A program made the position numbers and the translations under genes. A DNA stretch of 64,000 nucleotides, from contig CM030945.1 in assembly GCA_018136815.1 (NCBI GenBank), positions 966,605-1,030,604 of the forward strand, given 5' to 3'. Shown one piece after another: positions 29,172 through 39,800 of this stretch (the first letter of the stretch is position 1; each line of letters opens with the position of its first letter). Below the pieces are notes generated by a model. It saw nothing but the letters and a program-made list of their open reading frames with translations, was not told the DNA's origin and ran no database searches. The stretch is from Isochrysis galbana. Taxonomy: Eukaryota > Haptophyta > Isochrysidales > Isochrysidaceae.

Positions 29172-31887
29172 TCAAGGTACCCCAATGTCGCTGCGAGAAT
29201 GGTGCGGGAAGAAGGAAGTCTTCGCCTTTTTGTAGCAAAATTGCACAACCCCAACAATTTCGCTCCACACAATGCGGATGCAGACCCCGAAGTAGAAAAT
29301 GCTGTAGACCGAAGCGCCCACCACCAATCCAACGGAATTCGAATCCTAAGTAGAACGGTTGGGGGGAAGCATATAAGGGCATATAAGCATATAAGGGCCA
29401 CAAATCCACCGATCTGGTGCCAACGTTAAGTCATGGAGGGCTATCCCAACTTGGGGCAATCGGGAATACGGAAGCTCCTCAAGCACTCAAAGAGAGAGAC
29501 TTAGTTGGAGAGTGCAAGCTGACTGAACGTAGTTGCACGTCGAATGATTACGGCCAACGAGACTTTGATCCGTGAACGATGCACCCTTTCGGGGACGGGC
29601 TTCTTGTCGCCACGTTCGCTTGCACTCGAAAAGCTACCCCGCACCTCCAAGAAGGAGACGATGAGGTACACATTCATAACGACCATGAGGAGGGCAAGGA
29701 TGACCATGAAACATAGGTATGGGACTGACGAACGGAACTCTCCTGGGGACAACGTGGGAAGGAGGTGGACCTAGGAGTAGCACGAAAGAGGGCAACAAAC
29801 GCTCTACGTGCTCGAGAGGGGCTGGCGGCCTGTTGTTGTATTGCACGTGCAGAGGGAGTCGCGCAGTTCATGAACGGTGGGAAGCCTGGCATACAGTGAA
29901 TCTATTAGCATCGAATCATTGGCGGCAATAAGGGCGTGAATGACCCGAGGACAGTTTCGGTGGGTGGGTGTGGGGTGGGGGGAATCCCGAACCGAGAAGA
30001 GTGGGCGACGCGGCAAAATGGAGAACCGGCAGCATGGCGAAGGGAAGCTGCACCGACTGTAGGACGTTGAGGTATTCATTAATGTTGTTGAATAGCGTCT
30101 ACGACACGGGCTGGCGGGAAGTCAGGGTGAGTCATGCTCCATGACACGCTCCTTCTCCTCATCTGAGCCCGTCGTGGCATGCACAGTTCGCATGGATGGG
30201 CCACTTGGCTGCTGTGCTCGCCTGGTTGCTGATGGTGGTTGTGGAGACGACGAGCGCCGGTCCCAGTGCTGCAATACGAGTAAGGGCGACGCGTTTCCAA
30301 GGTCTCACCTCGATGTGCACGCAGCCTCCCATGATGATCTGTCCCGCATACGTGCATGTCATCGTTGACGCCTGGCCCGCTGCTAGCAGCCCAATCGCCC
30401 ACACGTAAAGAGCAGAGGAACCAAGTACTCCCTTAAGCGCAAAGCCTTCGGTTTGCAGCCCTAAAGCGCCGCATTTACCACTACCGGAAGGACCACCGGG
30501 AAGAGAACAGCTCTCCCCTCGACCAGGTTGCCCCACATTAGCTGATCCATCGAATGCATCAGGAGTGAGACAGGCAAATGGACCATCCACGAGTGAAGCA
30601 CACTCTGTATTGAAAAAGTTGGCGGCGTTGGTTGAAACAACGGCGAGGTTGATAAAGAACGCAATCAGGAGCGCACCTGTGAGGCACCGATGCACTACAT
30701 GAGTGCTGATACTCGTAGGCCAAATTTGGCAGGCGGCTGAAGTATCAAGATGAATCCCATCACCTGCAGACTCGATTCGATTGTACCATATCGCCTCGTG
30801 TAACGCCTGGCGCGACCCCCTTCTGATCTTGCGCGAGAGCACCAGTCCCGAGTGCAAGTATAAGTTGTGCGGCATAATGATAGCGCCAATTGTTCCCACT
30901 GCCTATGAGACCGGGGGATTTGCAATCTATGGCGCGAAGCCGGCGCGAATCGCTGTGAAGAATTGAATCGTGGGCTCCCTCGAAATAAGGCAAAGAAATG
31001 AGGTTCTACGACCTGAGGCGACGAGTACATCACATTCGTGCTTACCTGTGTCACTGCCCACGATTGTATGGTAGGCAGGAGCCATCCGACTAGGAGTCGG
31101 TCGCCTGTCGGAGGAGAATAGCCCCAGTTGAGGAAAAAGCAAAAGGAAATGGTACCAATGAGGAGGCATATCAGAGCCTCAAGGTACCGAACACCCAGAT
31201 AATGCACCGCAAGAAAGGTGAAGGTGTCGAGACCAGTGATGATACATCCTGCCCACACTGGCACGCGAGCATTGCTCAGAAGATTTATGGCAATTCCAGA
31301 GCCCACCACCTCCTGCGAGATACATGGATAAGTGGCAAGATGAGCACTGCCAATGCTATTGTGGGCCTTTTCTTCCGGCATCCATCGGATTGCCGGCTAG
31401 GGTCGAGTCTTCAAGCCAAGGCAATGCGAGCGCTAAGGCCGTCGGAAACAGCCCCGGATTGCGCGCGTTGGCTGCGATGGGCTGCCAGAGCACATCTGAC
31501 CTGAATGTCTGCGCCGACGACAGCCAGCTCCACCATGACGTAAATGACGTAGTTGAGCCAACGTGGGTAGTGCATACGCACAAGCTGGGCCAGATCGCAG
31601 CCCGAGACGATGGCGATCCGAGCGGACTTCTCTTGCAGCATGAACCCCATCACGGAAGCCCACCAGAGCACCCACACCAGCCGCAGCCCCGTGTACGCCC
31701 CCTGCTGCAGGTCTCCTTCTAGGTTGCCCGGGTCGAGGTAGGCCAGCGACATCAGCCACGCGGGCCCCGTGAACCTCCATAGCTTGCGCCACGAGAAGCG
31801 GAATCGCAGCGGCCGCTCCTCGTCCCCATCAGACGGCTCCGCCTCGCCGACGTCCACCTCACCGTCCTTGTGTCGGTGATGCGACAT
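29172..31887 (-). CDS. NRAMP divalent metal transporter
   Basis: Proton-coupled Mn2+/Fe2+ transporter (SLC11 family). Seven exons on the minus strand: 31887-31501, 31312-31046, 30902-30764, 30676-30252, 30098-29993, 29742-29645 and 29345-29172. The joined frame is 531 aa, a normal size for the family. The TM1 metal-binding motif DPGN is at residues 52-55 (AYLDPGNLEGDLQ) and the TM6 motif MPH at 228-230 (IMPHNLYLHS). LLAAGQASTMTCTYAGQ, EYLNVLQSVQLPFAMLPVL and a final hydrophobic helix are also family features. A Cys- and Gly-rich loop of about 65 residues sits between TM7 and TM8. Two donors are unusual: GTCGTC after 30252 and GTTCGG after 29993; the first is the least certain junction. The 20 N-terminal residues are acidic with a His-rich start. 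Confidence 0.92.
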
Positions 31888-32151
31888 TCTGACCGACTGG
31901 ATGGGAAGCAGTGCTCACAAAGGGAATTAGAGTATTTACTCGTACCATATGGAATCTCCCCCTTACACGCGGGGGGGGGGGGGGGGCGCTTCTCTCGGCG
32001 AGAGAGGGGAAGAAATCTCCGGGCGGGGGCTTCTTGGCCCAGGGGCAAACCCACACACAGAGGGGACGAAGCCGTCGTCTGGGTGTACTTTACTACTAGT
32101 GGAGGGCGCCAGCCGCCGGAGCTTTCTAGTGTACAAAAGACATACTCTAGA
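31888..32151. other. Upstream flank of the NRAMP gene
   Basis: Contains a G-run (31971-31986) followed by CGCTTCTCTCGGCGAGAGAG. Probably the promoter side of the minus-strand NRAMP gene. No ORF of note. Confidence 0.4.
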
Positions 32152-32400
32152 GCCTAGATGAGAAATACGGTGCAGGGGCCTGCAAATACAGCCAAATACA
32201 TATGTATTTGGCCTCCGGCCAAATACATTTCAAATACATTCGAGGCCTACTACCCAGGACACGCTTCAAATACAAATACAGCCAAATACATATGTATTTG
32301 GTCTCTGGCCAACCTAGATGGGACATACGTATTTACCGTATTTGGCCGGAGGCCAAATACATATGTATTTCACTGTATTTTGGAGGCCCCCTGTATTGAC
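32152..32400. mobile_element. MITE copy related to 1723-1891
   Basis: Starts CCTAGATGAGAAATACGG and carries the same AAATACATATGTATTTGG palindromes and AAATACATTTCAAATACATT stretch as the 1723-1891 element. It has an extra AAATACA expansion and is rearranged at its right end, where CCTAGATGGGACATACG is in direct rather than inverted orientation. Confidence 0.65.
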
Positions 32401-32715
32401 GGGTCGCCAAATACAGAGCGCCCGCATGGCGCGTAGCGCGCGAGTAGCGAGCGGAGCGAGCGAGCGCAGGGCCGACCGCAGGCGCGGCGGGCGCGGGGCT
32501 GCGGCAGTGGCAGGTGGCAGGCGGAGAGGCGGGTGGGAGTGGGAGGTGGGGGTGGGGGTTGGGGGGGGGGAGGGGGCTCTCAGTTCTTCTTAACAGTATA
32601 ATGTATGAGAATCTGCTATCAAACAACATTTAATCTCAGATGCCATTACGTTTACATATACGTAATCAAAATCAAGGCTACGGCCAAGGCCAACAAACAA
32701 ATTGAAGTTCGAAAT
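32401..32715. other. Intergenic, no gene seen
   Basis: GC-rich then G-rich DNA (to 32575), then an AT-rich stretch that forms the 3' flank of the hAT relic. Confidence 0.5.
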
Positions 32716-33204
32716 TCAAGCAATAAGCTTCGCAATAACTTCCTCACTAGGACATCCCTCACGTTCATCACCAATCCAATCATCATCATCACTATCACTA
32801 TCCTCATCACTCTCCCATTTGACCACATCTGGGGACCACCCTGCGCTTTGCATCCGTTCCTGTAGATGCATCGTCTCATGGCAGTATACCAGCTTGTCTG
32901 CCGTCCGATGGCTCATCCTGGCGCGGTTTAAGCTGTGTATTTGGCCGTATACTGACCAATTGCGTTCAGCCGCGGAAGCAGCCGCTGGTTGTGCGAGGAC
33001 TTGCTGGGCTACATTGGCCAGCATGGGGACATGCTGTCCGTACATGGTCCACCAGCGTGACGGCTCCATCTCGCGCGCGTTTTGACGTGCTGACGCCCGG
33101 CTGAAGGCCCCCTCCCCATTCTGGAAGATGGAAAATTCTCGTTCCAACTGTGCGACACGGCGGACAACCGACTCATGCTCAATAGTGAGCTCCTTCCATG
33201 CCAC
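32716..33204 (-). pseudogene. hAT transposase C-terminal fragment
   Basis: 162 codons. RWWTMYGQHVPMLANVAQQV, followed by LAQPAAASAAERNWSVYGQI and HSLNRARMSHRTADKLVYCH, is the hAT-family C-terminal dimerisation domain, which normally ends the transposase. An Asp/Glu-rich tail follows. The catalytic part upstream is missing, so this is a relic, unless another exon lies further upstream on the minus strand. Confidence 0.75.
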
Positions 33205-33777
33205 TTGTGGATCACTAGAAGCAAAAAAAAAAACCTTTTAATATTCTCACCACACGCGCGGCTCTGGAGCATAATGTCGTAGCCACGCCCCATTTCCCTT
33301 CTTTCCCCTCACTTCCCGCCTTGCGGCTACTCCCCTTGTGCTCTACATAGGGGCCCGGGCTGTGGGGGGGGGTTGGGTAAGGCGGGGGTGCACCGGCCCC
33401 TAGTGGTCTTTTCCCGCCTTCCTCCTGTGCCTCTAGGTGGCCCGTTTGTTTTTGTGGGTTGTCCGGAGTGTTACACCTCTCGTGTGTGGCTCTCACTCAC
33501 TGTCGCTGACGCTTCGGGGGTGTTTTCGGAGGAGGTGACGCCCTTGGACCTCAGGCTAGCTTATCTGTTAGGCCGACTGCTTTTGCCACGAGGCCTAGGT
33601 TGTCGTTCATTGTCAGTTTACCTTTTTCGTTCTCTATAAAGACCGGGGTGCTGAGGCCTACTGGTGATTTTAGTTTAGGCTTTCTGCCTTGGGCCGCCGT
33701 GTGCGTGCGCATGTGGTGGTGCCTATCCTTCGGGGCAAGGCCCCTGACCAGGGTGGTAAACCTTATTAGTGTGGATT
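33205..33777. other. Intergenic with dispersed repeat
   Basis: 33231-33262 (CCTTTTAATATTCTCACCAC...) is one of three copies (12330, 57563). The stretch near 33405-33440 (TTTTCCCGCCTTCCTCCTGT) resembles 58245-58265. No gene seen. Confidence 0.5.
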
Positions 33778-34526
33778 CTAGGACCGGTATATAGTGGGAT
33801 CACTAGAAGCAAGAATTGCATCACGAAGAGCAAACCTATCAAAAACGGCACGCAACCCCTCCATCGTAGCCTCATCAAGATCACCTGCAGTCTCCATGAA
33901 CTCAGGGTCCAAGCCATAAGCAGCAGCGTGGAAAGGCGAATGCAAATACTCCCACCTCCGCCTCACCTTCGCAGAGAAAACGCATGAATGGCTGGCAGTA
34001 GTACGGCGAATGCGCACCATCGCCAGTGCCATAGCGCCAGTTATCTGGGTGGTCGGGGCGACCTGTGTCGGTGTCCGGTGGCGTAGGGCGGAATGCGCAA
34101 TAGGCACATCACGTGGCATTCGTCCACACCCCGCCCTCTGACGTGGGGCGTTGTGTGCGGTGGTGATGGAGGCGCGGCGCCGGCCTCGAATGGGTGAAAG
34201 ACGATGGTAGCCGCGAGCTCGGCCTCTGAGGAGGCGCGGTCTTCGGGAGTGGTGGTGGGCAGAGCGGGCAGGAGGCCCTCTTCTGCAGGAGGAGGGGCCT
34301 TGGGCCCCTTTGGCGGGCCCGGCGCGGGACGCGTCGACTTAGATTCTTCACCTGACGGATCCGAGGTTACCACTGCCTCAGATGGGAACGGAAGGGACGG
34401 AAGGGAAGCGGCGAGAGGCGCGGCGGAAGTTGGGGGGTGGCCAATGACGGGCTGGACCACCTCCTCAACAGAGAAAGGCGGGAGGACGGGCTTGGGCGAG
34501 GGCGAGCGCGACGACGGAGCGGACAT
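33778..34526 (-). pseudogene. Gag-like retroelement fragment
   Basis: A Pro/Ser-rich frame starts at the ATG at 34526 (MSAPSSRSPSPKPVLPPF). The DNA at 33954-34160 is a close copy of 55076-55282, where the frame PTSEGGVWTNATGCAYCAFR continues open. Here frames are broken and switch near 34130. No catalytic domain of Pol is present. Confidence 0.5.
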
Positions 34527-34559
34527 GGCTGGGCGGATCGGGTTGGATAGGCAGAGGCT

Positions 34560-35201
34560 GAGGGATTGGTGAGGTTTGGTATTGAGGTAGTGTTGAGAAC
34601 GAGGGACGAGAACGGGAACGAGAACGAGAACGAGAGCGACGAACGAAGAACGACAGACGACAGACGGCTAGGGGCCGATGGACCGACGAGATGACACTAC
34701 ACTCACGTCAACACTCTCCACACTAACGTATCCTTATCACGGAACGCACAGGAACCTGCTGACAGACCGAACAAGGAAGAGAATGCCGACAAGAGAGCGA
34801 CGGGGCGACGGACGATCCGACGGGGCGATAGTTACGCACAGGAACAAGGAGGGAATCTTTCGAAAACCCTTAAGTGATTTGATGAAGACCGAAGTAAAAT
34901 AGCGCCACGGTATAATCCAACGGCCAACACCTGAGGGGGAATCAGGGTCACACATGGGGGCGGTTCCTTGCACCGGCGATACCTGATCGCGCGACTTAGC
35001 CTAAAACGCGAGGAGCACGCAAGGAGGTAAGCCAGATGAGGGGCAAGCAGGCGATAAGGGAGGCGACAAAGGAGGCGAGGGCAACAAGGGCGAATGGACG
35101 AATGTAGGACCCTGCGACGGTAACTCGTGGCTAGCCTGCAAGGAGGGAACATAGAAACGCAAACAACTTCTAAAACAAAAAGGTCGATCGCGGATGCGAC
35201 A
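34560..35201 (-). mobile_element. LTR-like sequence next to gag relic
   Basis: On the minus strand it starts TGTCGCATCCGCGATCGACC at 35201 and runs to about 34560, before the gag-like ATG at 34526. The end carries the GAACGAGAACGAGAGCGACG runs also found in the LTR-like repeats at 16.7 and 19.0 kb. No second copy lies in this window. Confidence 0.5.
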
Positions 35202-35261
35202 GCCCCGGGGCCCATAAGGTTATTTCGGGGCTGTTGTTTCATGACACGCGATTCAACTGAG

Positions 35262-35819
35262 TCTATACTTAGTTTGCCCATGGGGGGGCACGAGCCGGTG
35301 TGTTGGGAACTTTCTGCCAAAAAAATCTTGAAATTTCCTCAATTCTCAATTCTGAGATGGTCATTTTCGCATCCCTAATAAAAAACCTGTTTGACCGCCG
35401 TACATGTTTCGGTACTCGAGGGTGTCCCTCGTCCCTCGCTCTTCCTCGCTCATCCCTCGTGTACCCAGTAAAGAACCCTCGTAACATCGTATTGTGACTT
35501 CCCACATGTCTGGCTTCTCTCTCCCAAAGGAGGCGTCCCCACCCAACGAGCCAAGGCGTCCATGAGGATATGTAGATTGTACGCAGAAAGAAAGGGAGAG
35601 ACAGAGATCATGGCGAGATCGTATGTAGAGTCCACTCGAGCCGTAGAGTTCAGAGAACACTCTAGGAGTGCTTTGTCCTCCTCTCGACGCGACAACTTGT
35701 TTGAAGACTTGAGGAGAGAGGCCCTTCTTTAGAAGGGAGGAGGGACCCTCTCTCTCCTCTCTGTGCGCGAGGGGCACGCAGCAATGCAGCACAGCCTCAC
35801 GAGAGAGGGGGGGGGGGGG
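35262..35819. other. Dispersed repeat fragment and unique DNA
   Basis: 35262-35300 is a fragment of the CCCATGGGGGGGCACGAGCC family. The rest shows no convincing gene. Confidence 0.5.
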
Positions 35820-36560
35820 GGGGGGGGAGAGAGAGAGAGAGAGAGGGAGAGGGAGAGAGACGGAGAGGGGGGGGGGGCGGGGGGGAGGGAGGGAGGGAGA
35901 GAGAGAAGGCAAGAGAGAACGGGGAGAGAGGGGGGGGGGGGCGGTCGCAGTAGATGAAGGAAGAAACTTTCACCTTGAGTGAGTGATAGATAAGAAAGGA
36001 GAGGCGAGAAAGAGAGCTAGAGGAGAGAGAGAGTAGCGGTCTTCAGTTGTTTCCTTTCGCCTCCGCCGAGAGGAGAGAGGGAGCGTGGGGGATAGAGGCG
36101 GGGAGAATAAGAAAATACAGACGAGGGGAGAGAGAGAAGACAGAGACAGAGAGGGGACGATGGCCGTCGGCCGCCAGTAGACTCTGCGAGCCGCTCCTCC
36201 CTCTCCCTCTCCCTCTCCCTCTCCCTCTCGCTCTCTCTGGCTGTGCGCGCGCGTGCGGGATCGTCGGGCGGCACCTACTGGGCCACACACTCGAGCCGCC
36301 TCTCTCCCACCGCCAACCTTCTCTCTCTCCCCCTTCCTCTCTCGCTTGGAGGTGCCCAGACACAGCCATTCTCTCTTCTCTTCTCTCTCTCTCTCTCCCT
36401 TCCTCTCTCTCTCGCCCCCCCCCCCCTCTTCTCGTCTCTCTCTCTCTCTCTCTGTCCCCTCCCTCCTCTCTCTCCCCTCTCTCTCGCCTCTCTCTCTCCT
36501 TCCCTCCCTCCTCTCTTGGGCGGAAAGCAGCTGAGGGAGCACTCTCCCCCCCCCCCCCCC
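35820..36560. repeat. GA, poly-G, CT and poly-C tracts upstream of the polyketide synthase
   Basis: G-run and (GA)n at 35809-35940, CCCTCT repeats at 36196-36235, (CT)n at 36370-36520, poly-C at 36546-36561, followed by an (AC)n(GC)n stretch to 36590 with Z-DNA-forming potential. No ORF beyond simple-sequence frames. Confidence 0.9.
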
Positions 36561-36812
36561 CAACACACACACGCGCGCGCGCGCGCACAGCCACATCCTC
36601 TCTCCCCCTGTGTCCATCCTGCGGCTAGCTGCTGAGAGAGCCGCTCTTCCTCCCTCCCTCTTGTGGCGTCACCCGCTTAGAGCCGACAGCCATCTTTTGG
36701 TTCCCTCCGCTGCCGCCGATTTCCCTCCGCCGCCTTTCAGTCCCCTTCGCCGCCTTTCAGCCTTCTCAGCCGCCGTTGAGCCCGGTCTCCACCGCAATCT
36801 AGCCCCTCCCAG
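36561..36812 (+). promoter_or_regulatory. Probable 5' leader of the polyketide synthase
   Basis: Pyrimidine-rich DNA with repeated CGCCGCCTTTCAG (two or three units around 36725-36770) ends directly before the ATG at 36813. Promoter and leader assignment is by position only; a TATA box is not evident. The CTTTCAG copies could also be splice acceptors of a 5' UTR intron. Confidence 0.3.
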
Positions 36813-39800
36813 ATGACAGTGGATCAGCTACTAGCCGGTCACAGCCTCGTGGCCGCGTTCGAGCGGCGCGCCACGCAGCTGGGCTCGCGCCGCGTGTACA
36901 CTTGGCTGAAAGCTGACGGGTCTGAGGAGGCAAGCCTGAGCTACGAGCAACTTCGCGCGAGGGCCGCAGCCGTTTGCGTCGCCCTCAGGCGCACATGGAG
37001 TGTGCCTGAGGGAGGTCGCGTGATGCTCGTCTACCCGCCCGGACTTGAGCTACTGATCGCCTTCTTTGGCTGCCAGTATGCGCGCATCATCGCGGTCCCA
37101 TACTACCCTCCCATCATTCCAACCTCGCCTATGCCATCGGCGTCTGCGTGGCGTGTGCTTGCCGAGGGCATCGCCAAGGTTGAGCGCATTGTCGCGTCTT
37201 GCCTACCCAAGCTGCTGCTCTCCAGTACATCCTACCTTCGCCTCAAGTGGCTGTCCTCGCGCCTCTTCCTCGCTGGCTCTGATGGCCCACGGCCACATTG
37301 GCCAGGGGAGTGGCAGTGGAAGTCGACAGACGACCTGCCGGCGAGGCTGTCCAGATCAGACCGGGAATGGTTCGAGGGGCTGATCTCGCAGCACGCTTTG
37401 CGCGACGGCTCCACCGACCTCACTGACGACGTGTGCTTCCTGCAGTACACTAGCGGGTCGACGGGGCAACCCAAGGGCGTGATGGTTGGCACCGCCAACC
37501 TCATGGCTAACATTCGAGCGATTCGGGCGTCTATCGGCGCCTCACACGCGATGGAGCGGCTTGACGGCGGGGTGGACGGTCGTCGCCTCTGCGTCACATC
37601 ATGGCTTCCTCAGTACCACGACATGGGCCTCATCGGCGCCTGCCTGGTGCCTGTCATGAGTGGTTGGTGCGCCGACTTGCTCGCACCACAAACCTTCTTG
37701 CAGCGGCCGTCCGCGTGGCTTGAAGCTATCTCGCGGCGCGCCTGCACCCATAATTGCTGTAGCACGTCGCCCAACTTTGGCTATGCTTTATGCGTCCGTC
37801 GAGTGGATGATGCGAAGCTTACTTCTCTCTCGCTTCACCACTGGCTGATCGCGATGAACGGAGCAGAGCCAATCCGAGTCGATACGCTGCGCGCCTTTGT
37901 TGCCAAGTTTCGAGGCGTAGGGTTCGATCCTTGTGCCTTCTCGTGCGTCTTCGGTTTGGCGGAGAACTGCCTGCTCGTATGCGGGCGAGCAGAGACGCCC
38001 CATATTCTGAGTGTGTCGCGAGACCGCCTCGGCATTGGCGATCGGGCCGTGCCATGCAGTGAGGTGGCTGCCGATGACGACCAGGTAGTATCCTGCGCAG
38101 TCGCCCCAGGGGACCATCCTTCTCCGCAGGCGCACAGGCTTGAGGTTGCCGGGTGTTATCTGCTGCCAAGTGGCGGACCAGTCGCACAGGTCGTGCGGAT
38201 CATCGACCCGAGCACCTCGACTCCTCTGGAGCCAGGCACCATCGGGGAGATTTGGGTGGCGGGAGATTCCGTCGCTCGCGGCTATTGGGAGCTCCCCGAA
38301 GTCTCAGAGAGGACATTCCGCGCCAAGATCGCGTCACCATATGGAGACGGCGGCAGCACTATGGGAGTCTCTGCTGTGGCTTTCTGGCCCGATGCGCAGC
38401 AGAGGGGCAGTCGCACTGTGCCGGACGAGGTGCTCGAACCCTCCGCCGACATGATGCGGGGCAGCACGGCCACGTTCGCCCCGCACTTGCGCACCGGCGA
38501 TCTCGGCTTCATCTGGCAGCAACGGTTGTACGTTGTTGGCAGGAGTAAGGACGTGTTGACAATGCGTGGACGTACATTGCACGCATCCGACGTCGAGGCG
38601 TGTGCTGAAAAGGGCTCGTCAATGTTGCGCCCAGGCTGCTGCGCCGCCGTCGCCCTCAACATTGCCGGTGGATCTTCGGAGGAGTCGCTCGTGCTCGTCG
38701 CGGAGCTCCGACTCCACGCCCCATCCGACGAGGAGGAACTCAAGCGGGTATGCATCGCCGTTGCTGAGGCAGTGCGCGAGGGGGAAGGTGTGCGGCCGGA
38801 TGGGATATTGCTGCTCCGCGCCCGTACCATTCTAAAGACCACGTCGGGTAAACTGCGTCGCCGCGATTGCCGCGAAGCTTATCTTCAACTCTGCGGACAA
38901 CTAGAGGATGAGGCACGGAGTGGCGGTGCTGTCGAGGGAGGCGCGCAATTGGGTGGCGACACGGAGGTCCCCGGTGCGACCGCAACACTGATTCCCGCTG
39001 ACGCTGTGCTTTATCATTGGAGGCGTGGTGTGAAAGGGACTGGTACACATCAGGACGAGAGGCCGCTGCATAGCGAGAGCGATGCGGCACCGCTGGGGCC
39101 GAAGGGATCATGCGTACAAAAGGTTGGGGGCGGCACTGCAGAAGAGCAGCCCGCGGTAAAGGCGGGGATAGGAGACGCATACGGCGGGGGACCGGTGGAG
39201 GCGGACATGGACGTGCACCACATGCTTGCGCTGCTGCAGAAGGCCGCCGGCGAAGTCAACGGCGCTCCCATCGGCATCGATGCGCCGTTAATGGAGGCCG
39301 GGCTCGACTCCGCAGCGCTCGGCGAATTCCAAGGCATTGTCACAGAGCGGCTTGGAATGGAGGAGCACTTTTCAGAATCCATGCTCTTCGACCATCCGAC
39401 TCTCCGCCAACTTGCGCGAGCTATTGCTAGCACTGGTACAGGCCACGCCACGGCGCTCGAAGTGGACTCGAGGGACACACCCGACCGATTGGCGTACCAT
39501 TCAGCCTCGGTAGCCTTGCTATCGGCAAACGGCTACTTTCCGGCAGGGGTGGATGCGAGGGGCTTATCGAAATTTTGCGACTGTTCCACAGACGCGGTCA
39601 GCACGGTTCCTCTGGTGCGTTGGCCCATTGAGCTTGATCGCGGGATCGTCGCCCAACGAGCCAAGCATGGTGCCTTTCTACGCGACGCCGAGCTCTTTGA
39701 TAACCTTGCTTTCGCCATCTCCCAAGCGGAAGCGGAGGCCATGGACCCGCAGCAGCGGCTCCTTCTAGAGCGAGGATATGAAGCGCTCCGAGCTGCCGGA

